NCBI GenBank assembly: GCA_029961685.1
Contig: JARWKL010000008.1
Span: forward strand, 22,415,981-22,479,980
Source of the DNA: Aristolochia californica
Lineage: Eukaryota; Streptophyta; Magnoliopsida; Piperales; Aristolochiaceae
Length of the DNA stretch: 64,000 nucleotides
Reading direction: 5' to 3'
The notes beneath the pieces were generated by a model. The model saw only the letters and a list, made by a program, of their open reading frames with translations, was not told the DNA's origin and ran no database searches. The position numbers were made by a program, and so were the translations under genes. Below are positions 51,959 to 64,000 of this stretch, one piece after another (positions within the stretch are counted from its first letter, which is position 1; each line of letters begins with the position of its first letter).

Positions 51959-53878
51959 GGATCAGTTAGAAGTCCCTTTCCTATAAAATTCCACCAAGCT
52001 TATTATTAGGGGTTCTACTAGTGGAATTTCCCAAACATGGATAACAAAACCTTGGAGTTCATTTTTAGTGCGTGAAATAATTTTCTTTACTTACATTTAT
52101 GATATAGTTTTCAAATTTTTTAGCATACTCAAACTCTAAAATTTTTATTTTGTTATGCCTTATATCTTTTTTATTTATGAGAAAAATGGGAGAGAGAGGT
52201 TTGGATCTGAAAAAAAATTTGAACATCCAAAATGGAAATGCACAAATGCTGAGAGAGATAATTCCAAAAAGTATTTGTGATTTTTAAGGACAGGAAAAAA
52301 GGGGGTTGTTTGGCTCTGGTAAATATCCAACCATTTGAGAATTTGATTTTTTCTACTCCTTGAAATTTTTGGATCATTAGTTCACTTGCATCCTCAACAT
52401 GTTTCTGGCATGCATATCCACCACATTTAAAGCATGTTAGGATCAGTTAGAAGTCCCTTTCCTATAAAATTCTACCAAGCTTATTATTAGGGGTTGAACT
52501 AGTGGAATTTAACAAACATGGACAAAAAAACCTTGGAGTTCAGTTTTAGTGCGTGAAATAATTTTCCTCACTTTCATTTATTATATAGTTTTCAAATTTT
52601 TTTGCATATATGAACTCTAAAATTTTCATTTTGTTACCCTTATATTCTTTTTGTTTACGAGAATAATAGGAGAGAGAGTTTTGGATTTCAAAAAAAATTT
52701 TAACATCCAAAATGGAAATGCACTAATGCTAAGAGAGATAATTCAAAATAGTGTCTGTGATTTTTAAGGATAGGCAAAAAATGGGTTGTTTGGCTCTGGT
52801 AAATATCCAACCACTAGAGAATTTGATTTTTTCTACTCCTTGAAATTTTTGGATCATTAGGTCACTTGCACCCTCAACATGTTTTTTGCATGCATATCCC
52901 CCTCATTTAAAGCATGTTAGGATTAGTTAGAAGTCCATTTCCTCTAAAATTCCACAAAGCTTATTACTAGGGGTTGTACTAGTGGAATTTCCCAAACATG
53001 GATAACAAAACTTTGGAGTTCATTTTTAGTGCGTGAAATTATTTTCTTCACTTACATTTATGATATAGTTTTCAAATTTTTTTGCATACACAAACTCTAA
53101 AATTTTCATTGTGTTATGCGTTATATCTTTTTTTTTTACAAGAAAAATAGGACACTGAGTTTTAGATCTGAAAAAAAATTTGAACATCCAAAATGGAAAT
53201 GCACAAATGCTGAGATAGATAATTCCAAAAAGTATCTGTGATTTTTAAGGATAGGAAAAAAATGCGTTGTTTGGCTCTGGTAAATATCCAACAACTAGAG
53301 AATTTGATTTCTTCTACTCCTTGAAATTTTTGGATCAATAGGTCACTTGCATCCTCAACATGTTTCTGGCATGCATATCCTCCACATTTAAAGCATGTCA
53401 GGATCAGTTAGAAGTACCTTTCCTATAAAATTGCACCAAGCATATTATTAGGGTTGTACTATAGGAATTTCCCAAACATGGATAACGAAACCTTGGAGTT
53501 CATTTTTAGTGCGTGAAATAATTTTCTTCACTTACATTTATTATATAGTTTTCTAATTTTTATGTAGACATGAACTCTAAAATTTTCATTTTGTTATGCC
53601 TTATATCTTTTTTAACGAGAAAAATGGGAGAGTGAGTGTTGGATCTGAAAAAAAAATTGAACTTCCAAAATGGAAATGCACAAATGCTGACAGAGATATT
53701 TTGAAAAAGTATCAGTGATTTTTAAGGATAGGAAAAAACTAGGTTGTTTGGCTTTGGTAAATATCCAACCACTTGTGAATTTGACTTTTTATACTCCTTG
53801 AAATTTTTTTATCATTAGGTCACTTGTATCCTCAACATGTTTTTTTGCATTAACATCCACCACATTGATAGCATGTTA
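51959..53878. repeat. Four-monomer higher-order repeat, unit 1 (1,920 bp)
   Basis: Landmarks 51959, 52440, 52920, 53401. The first three monomers match the next unit almost exactly at an offset of 1,920 bp: the variants ttctactagtgg, ttttttagcatactcaaac, gggagagagaggtttggat, aaggacaggaaaaaaggg, tttaacaaacatggacaaa and gttacccttatattctttt all recur in order. Its fourth monomer differs from that of units 2 and 3: it carries agggttgtactataggaat, as at 47690, 51530 and 58250. Confidence 0.92.
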
Positions 53879-55800
53879 GGATCAGTTAGAAGTCCCTTTC
53901 CTATAAAATTCCACCAAGCTTATTATTAGGGGTTCTACTAGTGGAATTTCCCAAACATGGATAACAAAACCTTGGAGTTCATTTTTAGTGCGTGAAATAA
54001 TTTTCTTCACTTACATTTATGATATAGTTTTCAAATTTTTTAGCATACTCAAACTCTAAAATTTTCATTTTGTTATGCCTTATATCTTTTTTATTTACGA
54101 GAAAAATGGGAGAGAGAGGTTTGGATCTGAAAAAAAATTTGAACATCCAAAATGGAAATGCACAAATGCTGAGAGAGATAGTTCCAAAAAGTATTTGTGA
54201 TTTTTAAGGACAGGAAAAAAGGGGGTTGTTTGGCTCTGGTAAATATCCAACCATTTGAGAATTTGATTTTTTCTACTCCTTGAAATTTTTGGATCATTAG
54301 GTCACTTGCATCCTCAACATGTTTCTGGCATGCATATCCACCACATTTAAAGCATGTTAGGATCAGTTAGAAGTCCCTTTCCTATAAAATTCTACCAAGC
54401 TTATTATTAGGGGTTGAACTAGTGGAATTTAACAAACATGGACAAAAAAACCTTGGAGTTCATTTTTAGTGCGTGAAATAATTTTCCTCACTTTCATTTA
54501 TTATATAGTTTTCAAATTTTTTTGCATATATGAACTCTAAAATTTTCATTTTGTTACCCTTATATTCTTTTTGTTTACGAGAATAATAGGAGAGAGAGTT
54601 TTGGATTTCAAAAAAAATTTTAACATCCAAAATGGAAATGCACTAATGCTAAGAGAGATAATTCAAAATAGTGTCTATGATTTTTAAGGATAGGCAAAAA
54701 ATGGGTTGTTTGGCTCTGGTAAATATCCAACCACTAGAGAATTTGATTTTTTCTACTCCTTGAAATTTTTGGATCATTAGGCCACTTGCTCCCTCAACAT
54801 GTTTTTTGCATGCATATCCCCCTCATTTAAAGCATGTTTGGATTAGTTAGAAGTCCATTTCCTCTAAAATTCCACAAAGCTTATTACTAGGGGTTGTACT
54901 AGTGGAATTTCCCAAACATGGATAACAAAACTTTGGAGTTCATTTTTAGTACGTGAAATTATTTTCTTCATTTACATTTATGATATAGTTTTCAAATTTT
55001 TTTGCATACACGAACTCTAAAATTTGCATTTTGTTATGGCTTGTATCTGTTTTTTTTACAAGAAAAATAGGAGGCTAAGTTTTGGATCTGAAAAAAATTT
55101 TGAACATCCAAAATGGAAATGCACAAATACTGAGAGAGATAATTCCAAAAAGTATCTGTGATTTTTAAGGATAGGAAAAAAATGCGTTGTTTGGCTCTGG
55201 TAAATATCCAACAACTAGAGAATTTGATTTCTTCTACTCCTTGAAATTTTTGGATCATTAGGTCACTTGCATCCTCATCATGTTTCTGGCATGCATATCC
55301 ACCACATTTAAAGGATGTTAGGATCAGTTAGAAGTCCCTTTCCTATAAAATTCCACCAAACTTAATATTAGGGGTTGTACTAGTGGAATTTCCCAATCAT
55401 GGATAAAAAAACTTTGGAGTACATTTTTAGCGCGTGAAATAATTTTCTTCACTTACATTAATTATATAGTTTTCAAATTTTTTTGGATACATGAACTCTA
55501 AAATTTTCTTTTTGTTATGCCTTATATATTTTTTGTTTAAAAGAAAAATGGGAGAGTGAGTTTTCGATCTGAAAAAAAATTTAAACATCCAAAATGGAAA
55601 TGAACAAATGCTATGAGAGATAATTCCAAAAAGTATATGTGATTTTTTAGGAAAGGCAAAAAGTGGGTTGTTTGGATCTGGTAAATATCCATCCACATGA
55701 GAATTTGATTTTTCTACTACTAGACATTTTTGGTTCAATAGGTCACTAGCATCCTCAACATGTTTCTAGCATGCATATCCACCACATTTAAAGCATGTTA
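53879..55800. repeat. Four-monomer higher-order repeat, unit 2 (1,922 bp)
   Basis: Landmarks 53879, 54360, 54840, 55321. It matches unit 1 to about 55,255 and matches unit 3 from about 54,000 on at an offset of 1,922 bp. Its fourth monomer has aaatttaaacatccaaaatg, aacaaatgctatgagag, ctactactagacatttttgg and aataggtcactagcatcc, all repeated in unit 3. Confidence 0.93.
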
Positions 55801-57722
55801 GGATCAGTTAGAAGTCCCTTTCCTATAAAATTCCACCAAGCTTATTATTAGGGGTTGTACTAGTGGAATTTCCCAAACATGGATAACAAAACCTTGGAGT
55901 TCATTTTTAGTGCGTGAAATAATTTTCTTCACTTACATTTATGATATAGTTTTCAAATTTTTTAGCATACTCAAACTCTAAAATTTTCATTTTGTTATGC
56001 CTTATATCTTTTTTATTTACGAGAAAAATGGGAGAGAGAGGTTTGGATCTGAAAAAAAATTTGAACATCCAAAATGGAAATGCACAAATGCTGAGAGAGA
56101 TAATTCCAAAAAGTATTTGTGATTTTTAAGGACAGGAAAAAAGGTGGTTGTTTGGCTCTGGTAAATATCCAACCATTTGAGAATTTGATTTTTTCTACTC
56201 CTTGAAATTTTTGGATCATTAGGTCACTTGCATCCTCAACATGTTTCTGGCATGCATATCCACCACATTTAAAGCATGTTAGGATCAGTTAGAAGTCCCT
56301 TTCCTATAAAATTCTACCAAGCTTATTATTAGGGGTTGAACTAGTGGAATTTAACAAACATGGACAAAAAAACCTTGGAGTTCATTTTTAGTGCGTGAAA
56401 TAATTTTCCTCACTTTCATTTATTATATAGTTTTCAAATTTTTTTGCATATATGAACTCTAAAATTTTCATTTTGTTACCCTTATATTCTTTTTGTTTAC
56501 GAGAATAATAGGAGAGAGAGTTTTGGATTTCAAAAAAAATTTTAACATCCAAAATGGAAATGCACTAATGCTAAGAGAGATAATTCAAAATAGTGTCTAT
56601 GATTTTTAAGGATAGGCAAAAAATGGGTTGTTTGGCTCTGGTAAATATCCAACCACTAGAGAATTTGATTTTTTCTACTCCTTGAAATTTTTGGATCATT
56701 AGGTCACTTGCTCCCTCAACATGTTTTTTGCATGCATATCCCCCTCATTTAAAGCATGTTAGGATTAGTTAGAAGTCCATTTCCTCTAAAATTCCACAAA
56801 GCTTATTACTAGGGGTTGTACTAGTGGAATTTCCCAAACATGGATAACAAAACTTTGGAGTTCATTTTTAGTACGTGAAATTATTTTCTTCACTTACATT
56901 TATGATATAGTTTTCAAATTTTTTTGCATACACGAACTCTAAAATTTGCATTTTGTTATGGCTTGTATCTGTTTTTTTTACAAGAAAAATAGGAGACTAA
57001 GTTTTGGATCTGAAAAAAATTTTGAACATCCAAAATGGAAATGCACAAATACTGAGAGAGATAATTCCAAAAAGTATCTGTGATTTTTAAGGATAGGAAA
57101 AAAATGCGTTGTTTGGCTCTGGTAAATATCCAACAACTAGAGAATTTGATTTCTTCTACTCCTTGAAATTTTTGGATCATTAGGTCACTTGCATCCTCAT
57201 CATGTTTCTGGCATGCATATCCACCACATTTAAAGGATGTTAGGATCAGTTAGAAGTCCCTTTCCTATAAAATTCCACCAAACTTAATATTAGGGGTTGT
57301 ACTAGTGGAATTTCCCAATCATGGATAAAAAAACTTTGGAGTACATTTTTAGCGCGTGAAATAATTTTCTTCACTTACATTAATTATACAGTTTTCAAAT
57401 TTGTTTGGATACATGAACTCTAAAATTTTCTTTTTGTTATGCCTTATATATTTTTTGTTTAAAAGAAAAATGGGAGAGTGAGTTTTGGATCTGAAAAAAA
57501 ATTTAAACATCCAAAATGGAAATGAACAAATGCTATGAGAGATAATTCCAAAAAGTATATGCGATTTTTTAGGAAAGGCAAAAAGTGGGTTGTTTGGATC
57601 TGGTAAATATCCATCCACATGAGAATTTGATTTTTCTACTACTAGACATTTTTGGTTCAATAGGTCACTAGCATCCTCAACATGTTTCTAGCATGCATAT
57701 CCACCACATTTAAAGCATGTTA
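55801..57722. repeat. Four-monomer higher-order repeat, unit 3 (1,922 bp)
   Basis: Landmarks 55801, 56282, 56762, 57243. By eye it differs from unit 2 at only a handful of positions over about 1.8 kb, far fewer than between neighbouring monomers inside a unit. Only the start of the unit differs: it reads ggggttgtactagtgg where units 1 and 2 read ggggttctactagtgg. This is the classic signature of a young higher-order repeat. Confidence 0.93.
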
Positions 57723-60700
57723 GGATCAGTTAGAAGTCCCTTTCCTATAAAATTCCACCAAGCTTATTATTAGGGGTTGTACTAGTGGAATTTCCCAAAT
57801 ATGGATAACAATACCTTGGAGTTCCTTTTCAGTACGTGAAATAATTTTCTCCACTTACATTTATGATATAGTTTTCAAATTTTTTTGCATACACGAACTA
57901 TAAAATTTTCATTTTATTTTGCCTTTTATATTTTTTGTTTACGAGAAAAATGGGAGAGTGAGCTTTGGATCTGAAAAAAATTTTAACATCCAAAATGGAA
58001 ATGCACAATGCAAAGAGAGATAATTCCAAAAAGTATCTGTGATTTTTAAGGTTTGGCAAAAAGTGGGTTGTTTGGCTCTGGTAAATATCTTACCACATGA
58101 GAATTTGATTTTTTCTACTGCTTGAAATTTTTGGATCAATAGGTCACTTGCATCCTCAACATGTTTCTGGCATGCATATCCACCACATTTAAAGCATGTC
58201 AGGATCAGTTAGAAGTACCTTTCCTATAAAATTGCACCAAGCTTATTATTAGGGTTGTACTATAGGAATTTCCCAAACATGGATAACAAAACCTTGGAGT
58301 TCATTTTTAGTGCGTGAAATAATTTTCTTCACTTACATTTATTATATAGTTTTCAAATTTTTATGCATACATGAACTCGAAAATTTTCATTTCATTATGC
58401 CTGATATCTTTTTTTTTTACGAGAAAAATGGGAGAGTGAGTGTCGGATCTGAAAAAAAAATTGAACATCCAAAATGGAAATGCACAAATGCTGAGAGAGA
58501 TATTTCGAAAGAGTATCAGTAATTTTTAAGGATAGGAAAAAATTAGGTTGTTTGGCTCTGGTAAATATCCAACCACTTGCGAATTTGACTTTTTCTACTC
58601 CTTGAAATTTTTTGATCATTAGGTCACTTGTATCCTCAACATGTTTTTTGCATTAACATCCACCACATTGATAGCATGTTAGGATCAGTTAGAAGTCCCT
58701 TTCCTATAAAATTCCACCAAGCTTATTATTAGGGGTTCTACTAGTGGAATTTCCCAAACATGGATAACAAAACCTTGGAGTTCATTTTTAGTGCGTGAAA
58801 TAATTTTCTTCACTTACATTTATGATATAGTTTTCAAATTTTTTTGCATACTCAAACTCTAAAATTTTCATTTTGTTAAGCCTTATATCTTTTTTATTTA
58901 CGAGAAAAATGGGAGAGAGAGGTTTGGATCTGAAAAAAAATTTGAACATCCAAAATGGAAATGCACAAATGCTGAGAGAGATAATTCCAAAAAGTAACTG
59001 TGATTTTTAAGGACAGGAAAAAAGGGGGTTGTTTGGCTCTGGTAAATATCCAACCATTTGAGAATTTGATTTTTTCTACTCCTTGATATTTTTGCATCAT
59101 TAGGTCACCCTCATCCTCAACATGTTTCTGGCATGCATATCCACCACATTTAAAGCATGTTAGGATCAGTTAGAAGTCCCTTTCCTATAAAATTCCACGA
59201 AGCTTATTATTAGGAGTTGTACTAGTGGAATTTAACAAACATGGACAACAAAACCTTGTAGTTCATTTTTAGTGCGTGAAATAATTTTCTTCACTTACAT
59301 TTATTGTATAGTTTTCAAATTTTTTTGCATATATGAACTCTAAAATTTTCATTTTGTTATGCCTTATATTCTTTTTGTTTACGAGAATAATAGGAGAGAG
59401 AGTTTTGGATTTCAAAAAAAATTTGAACACCCAAAATGGAAATGCACTAATGCTAAGAGAGATAATTCAAAATAGTGTCTGTGATTTTTAAGGATAGGCA
59501 AAAAATGGGTTGTTTGGCTCTGGTAAATATCCAACCACTAAAGAATTTGATTTTTTCTACTCCTTGAAATTTTTGGATCAGTAGGTCACTTGCTCCCTCA
59601 ACATGTTTTTGCCATGCATATCCCCCACATTTAAAGCATGTTTGGATTAATTAGAAGTCCATTTCCTATAAAATTCGACAAAGCTTATTATTAGTGGTTG
59701 TACTAGTGGAATTTCCCAAACATGGATAACAAAACTTTGGAGTTCATTTTTAGTGCATGAAATTATTTTCTTCACTTACATTTATGATATAGTTTTCAAA
59801 TTTTTTTGCATACACGAACTCTAAAATTTTCATTTTGTTATGCCTTATATCTTTTTTTTACAAAAAAAAATAGGAGACTGAGTTTTGGATCTGAAAAAAA
59901 ATTTGAACATCCAAAATGGAAATGCACAAATGCTGAGAGAGATAATTCCAAAAAGTATCTGTGATTTGTAAGGATAGGAAAAAAATGCGTTGTTTGGCTC
60001 TGGTAAATATCCAACAACTACAGAATTTGATTTCTTCTACTCCTTGAAATTTTTGGCTCAATAGGTCACGTGCATCCTCAACATGTTTCTGGCATGCATG
60101 TCAACCATATTTAAAGCATGTTAGGATCAGCTAGAAGCCCATTTCCTATAAAATTCCACCAAGCTTATTATTAGGGGTTGTACTAGTGGAATTTCCCAAA
60201 GATGGATAACAAAACATTGGAGTTCATTTTTAGCGCGTGAAATAATTTTCTTCACTTACATTTATTATAGTTTTCATTTTTTTTTTGCATATATCAACTC
60301 TTAAATTATCATTTTGTTATTCCTTATATTCTTTTTGTTTACGAGAAAAATGGGAGAGAGAGTTTTGGATCTGAAAAAAAATTTGAACATCCAAAATGGA
60401 AATGCACTAATGCTAAGAGAGATAATTCCAAAAAGTATCTGTGATTTTTAAGGATAGGAAAAAAATGCGTTGTTTGGCTCTGGTAAATATCCAACAACTG
60501 GAGAATTTGATTTCTTCTACTCCTTGAAATTTTTGGATCATTAGGTCACTTGCTCCCTCAACATGTTTTTGGCATGCATAGCCTCCACATTTAAAGCATG
60601 TTAGGATTAGTTAGAAGTCCATTTCCGATAAAATTCCACAAAGCTTATTATTAGAAGCTGTACTAGTGGAATTTCCCAAACATGGATAACAAAACTTTGG

Positions 60701-61998
60701 AGTTCATTTTTAGTGCGTGAAATCATTTTCTTCACTTACATTTATGATATAGTTTTCAAATTTTTTTGCATACACGAACTCTAAAATTTTCATTTTGTTA
60801 TGCCTTATATCTTTTTTTTTTACAAGAAAAATAGGAGACTAAGTTTTGGATCTGAAAAAAATTTGAACAACCAAAATGGAATTGCACAAATGCTGAGAGA
60901 TATAATTCCAAAAAGTATCTGTGATTTTTAAGGATAGGAAAAAAATGCGTTGTTTGGCTCTGGTAAATAATAAACAACTAGAGAATTTGATTTCTTCTAC
61001 TCCTTGAAATTTTTGGATCATTAGGTTACTTGCATCCTCATCATGTTTCTGGCATGCATATCCACCACATTTAAAGGATGTTAGGATCAGTTAGAAGTCC
61101 CTTTCCTATAAAATTCCACCAAGCTTATTATTAGTGGTTGTACTAGTGGAATTTCCCAAACATGGATAACAAAACCTTGGAGTTCATTTTTAGTGCGTGA
61201 AATAATTTTCTTCACTTACATTTATGATATAGTTTTCAAATTTTTTTGCATACACGAACTCTTAAATTTTCATTTTTTTATGCCTCATATCTTTTTTGTT
61301 TACGAGAAAAATGGGAGATAGAGTTTTGGATCTGAAAAAAAATTTGAACATCCAAAATTAAAATCCACAATTGCTGAGATAGATAGTTCCAAAAAGTATC
61401 TGTGATTTTTAAACGATAGGCACAAAGTGGGTTGTTTGGCTCTGGTAAATATTCAACCACATGAGAATTTTGATTTTTTCTACTCCTTGAAATTTTATGA
61501 TGAATAGGTCACTTGCATCCTCAACATGATTCTGGCGTGCATATCCACCACATTTATTGCATGCTAGGATCAGTTAGAAGTCCCTTTCCTATAAAATTCC
61601 ACCAAGCTTTTTATTAGGGGTTGTACTAGTGGAATTTCCCAAACATGGATAACAAAACCTTGGAGTTCATTTTTAGTTCGTGAAATAATTTTCTTCAGTT
61701 ACATTAATTGTATAGTTTTCAAATTATTTTGCATACATGAACACTAAAATTTTTATTTTGTTATGCCTTATATCTAGTTTGTAAACGAGAAAAATGGGAG
61801 AGAGAGTTTTAGATTTGAAAAATATTGTAACATCCAAAATGGAAATCCACAAATGTTGAGTGAGATAATTCCAAAAAGTGTCCGTGAATTTTTAGAATTG
61901 GCAAAAAGTGGGTTGTTTGCCTCAGGTAAATATCCAAACACTTGTGAATTTTTTTTTTCTACTCGAAATTTTTGGATCAATAGGTCACTTGCATCCTC

Positions 61999-63390
61999 AA
62001 CATGTTTTTGGCATGCATATCCACCACATTTAAATCATGTTAGGATTAGTTAGAAGTGCCTTTCCTTTAAAATTCCACCAAGCATTATTATAGGGGTTGT
62101 ACTAGTGCAATTTCCCAAACATGGATAACAAAACATTGGAGTTCATTTTTAGTGCGTGAAATATTTTTCTTCCCTTACATTGATTATATTGTTTTCAATT
62201 TTTTTTGCATACATGAACTCTAAAATTTTCATTTTGTTATGCCTTTATCTTTTTTGTTTACGAGAAAAAAGGGAGAGTGAGTTTTGGATCAGAAAAAAAA
62301 TTTGAACATCCAAAATGGAAATGCACAAATGCTGAGAGAGATATTTCCAAAAACTATCTGTGATTTTTAAAGATAGGCAAAAATTGGGTTGTTTGGCTCT
62401 GGTAAATATCCAATGACTTGAGAATTTTATTTTTTTTGCTCCTTGAAATTTTTGGATCATTAGGTCACTTGCATCCTCAATATGTTTTTGGCATGCATAG
62501 CCACCACATTTAAAGGATGTTAGGATCAGTTAGAAGTCCCTTTCCTATAAAATTCCACAAAGCTTAGCATTAGGGGTTGTACTTGTGGAATTTCCCAAAC
62601 ATGGATAACAAAACCTTGGAGTTCATTTTTAGTGCGTGAAATTATTTTCTTCACTTACATTTATGATATAGTTTCAAATTTTTTTGCATACACGAACTCT
62701 AAAATTTTCATTTTGTTATGCCTTATATCTTTTTTGTTTACGAGAAAAATGGGAGAGAATTTTGGATCTGAAAAAAAATTTGAACATCCAAAATGGAAAT
62801 GCACTAATTCTAAGAGAGATAATTCTAAAAGGTATATGTGATTTTTAGGGCTAGGCAAAAAGTGGGTTGTTCGGCTTCGGTAAATATCCAACCACTTGAG
62901 AATTTGATTATTTCTACTCCTTGAAATTTTTGGACCATTAGGTCACTAGCATCCTCAACATTTTTCTGGCTTGCATAACCACCACATTTAAAGCATGCAA
63001 GGATTAGTTAGAAGTCCCTTTCCTAAACAATTCCACCATGCTTATTATTAGGGGTCCTACTAGTGGAATTTCCAAAACATCGATAACAAAACCTTGGAGT
63101 TCATTTTTAGTGCGTGAGATAATTTTCTTCACTTACATTAATTATATAGTTTTCAAATTTTTTTGCTTACATGAACTCAAAAATTTTATTTTTTATGCCT
63201 TATATCTTTTTTGTAAACGAGAAAAATGGAATGAGAGTTTTGGATCTGAAAAAAATTTGAACATCCAAAATGGAAATGCACAAATGCTGAGTGAGATAAT
63301 TCCAAAAAGTATCTGTGAATTTTAAGGATAGGCAAAAAGTGGTTTTGTTTGGCTCTGGTAAATATCCAACCACTTGAGAATTTGATTTTT
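61999..63390. repeat. Block copied 27 monomers away, right copy, part of a mosaic
   Basis: Partner of 49040-50430. Immediately after it (63,390-63,620) the sequence switches to the ctactactacacatttttgg, ggtcactagcatcc, cagtacgtgaaataatttt and tctccacttac variants seen at 57,632-57,860. From about 63,690 it resembles 59,857-60,150 (aggagactgag, aaaaatgcgttgtttggc, tcaaccacatttaaagc, ggataagctagaag). The right end is therefore a patchwork of at least three older sources. Confidence 0.82.
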
Positions 63391-63959
63391 TCTACTACTA
63401 CACATTTTTGGTTCAATAGGTCACTAGCATCCTCAACATGTTTCTGGCATGCAGATCCACCACATTTAAAGCATGTTAGGATCAGTTAGAAGTCCCTTTC
63501 CTATAAAATTCCACCAAGCTTATTATTAGGGGTTGTACTAGTGGAATTTCCCAAACATGGATAACAAAACCTTGGAGTTCCTATTCAGTACGTGAAATAA
63601 TTTTCTCCACTTACATTTATGATATAGTTTTCAAATATTTTTGCATACACGAACTCTAAAATTTTCATTTTGTTATGCCTTATATCTTTTTTTTTTACAA
63701 GAAAAATAGGAGACTGAGTTTTGGATCTGAAAAAAAATTTGAACATCCAAAATGGAAATGCACAAATGCTGAGAGAGATAATTCCAAAAAGTATCTGTGA
63801 TTTTTAAGAATAGGCAAAAAATGCGTTGTTTGGCTCTGGTAAATATCCAATAATTAGAGAATTTGATTTCTTCTACTCCTTGAAAATTTTGGATCATTAG
63901 GTCACTTGCATCCTCAACTTGTTTCTGGCATGCATATCAACCACATTTAAAGCATGTTA

Positions 63960-64000
63960 GGATAAGCTAGAAGTCCATTTCCTATCAAATTCCACCAATC
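63960..64000. repeat. Partial family B monomer at the right edge
   Basis: The window ends 41 bases into a monomer, before the HindIII position (last bases caccaatc). The array continues beyond the window with no sign of an array border. Confidence 0.9.

Larger units (their letters stand above)
12841..64000. repeat. Satellite family B tandem array (about 478-481 bp monomers)
   Basis: About 107 head-to-tail copies continue to the end of the window in the same orientation as family A. Landmark positions run from 12863, 13339, 13817, 14291, 14769, 15249 (478 bp steps) through 20440, 20920, 21400 and 36176, 36656, 37136 (480 bp steps) to 62043, 62523, 63001, 63479 and 63960. Family marks: aaagcatgttaggatcag, agaagtccctttcctat, aagcttattattagggg, cccaaacatggataac, ttaaggataggcaaaaag, atatccaaccacttgag and tcacttgcatcctcaac. 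Most copies carry AAGCTT once, so HindIII digestion should give a ladder with steps of about 480 bp. Copies with clear length change are at 17159, 30019, 30485, 32847, 34272, 39538 and 40483 (given separately). No foreign insertion is seen. Confidence 0.97.
28700..64000. repeat. Family B, right subarray (attatatag / atgatatag types, about 480-481 bp)
   Basis: From about 28,721 copies begin to carry a 2-bp longer form (tttattatatag or tttatgatatag) where the left subarray has tttattatag, and the period rises to 480-481 bp. The short form still appears among them, for example near 30613, 32028, 33447 and 42509, so the two types are interspersed. This subarray holds most of the clear higher-order repeats. 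Confidence 0.75.

Noticed and set aside
724..63897. Dozens of open frames of 60-135 codons on both strands
   Set aside because: They are the same few frames of one satellite monomer repeated every 480-510 bp, often opened or closed by indels in A- and T-runs. Each lacks any gene-like context, and the set behaves like non-coding repeat sequence.
1..64000. CRISPR array
   Set aside because: Repeats of about 480-510 bp are contiguous and homologous over their whole length, with no short repeat and unique spacer pattern.
1..64000. Ribosomal DNA, tRNA or 5S gene cluster
   Set aside because: No rRNA-like conserved segments, tRNA cloverleaf or pol III A/B-box pairs were seen. The repeat is far too AT-rich for rDNA and 5S genes.
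1..64000. Telomeric repeat or CENP-B box
   Set aside because: No runs of TTTAGGG, TTAGGG or similar were seen, and no match to the known CENP-B box core. A centromeric or subtelomeric position cannot be claimed from sequence.
1..64000. Named plant or animal satellite family
   Set aside because: The length recalls several known long-monomer satellites, but I cannot match the sequence to any of them with confidence from memory, so no family name is given. A database search of the two consensus monomers would decide it.

Overview
The whole 64 kb window is one uninterrupted tandem array of a long, AT-rich satellite DNA. I found no credible protein gene, RNA gene, transposon, CRISPR array or bacterial-type regulatory feature. 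A landmark (GGATC, about one per repeat, inside a block reading roughly tgttAGGATCagttagaa) can be followed from position 226 to 63,960. It gives 133 anchor points and therefore about 132 monomers. The setting suggested is constitutive heterochromatin of a eukaryotic nuclear genome (centromeric, pericentromeric, subtelomeric or interstitial; the sequence does not say which). A plant is a reasonable guess because of the monomer length and AT richness, but nothing here identifies the species.

Layout: (1) positions 1 to about 12,840 hold monomer family A, about 508-510 bp, roughly 25 copies, with a GTTAAC (HpaI) site and no HindIII site at the homologous AAGCTA position. (2) From about 12,840 to the end lies family B, about 478-481 bp, roughly 107 copies, most carrying AAGCTT (HindIII). 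Both families share an ACTAGT (SpeI) block and a GCATGC/ATGCAT palindromic core, so they are clearly homologous. The change from A to B happens inside a single hybrid monomer, in a short stretch common to both. Within B, the left part (to about 28.7 kb) has a 478-480 bp period and the right part a 480-481 bp period, matching a 2-bp subfamily change (attatag to attatatag or atgatatag).

Higher-order structure lies on top of the monomers. There is 3-monomer periodicity and a duplication offset by 10 monomers in family A. Family B has a 5-monomer repeat at 21.7-26.4 kb, a nested multi-monomer/3-monomer duplication at 28.7-35 kb, 6- and 9-monomer offsets at 41-47 kb, a nearly identical 4-monomer repeat (1.92 kb) at 52-57.7 kb, and a block copied 27 monomers away (exact 12,959 bp offset). 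This looks like repeated unequal exchange or amplification, with the most recent homogenisation near 52-58 kb. A handful of monomers carry internal deletions of 14-66 bp, some of which recur and trace how monomers spread.

Many open frames of 60-105 codons exist, mostly on the minus strand. They are the same satellite frame seen again and again, and it shifts with the length of an A-run, so they are not annotated as genes. No part of the window longer than about 100 bases lacks recognisable satellite sequence.
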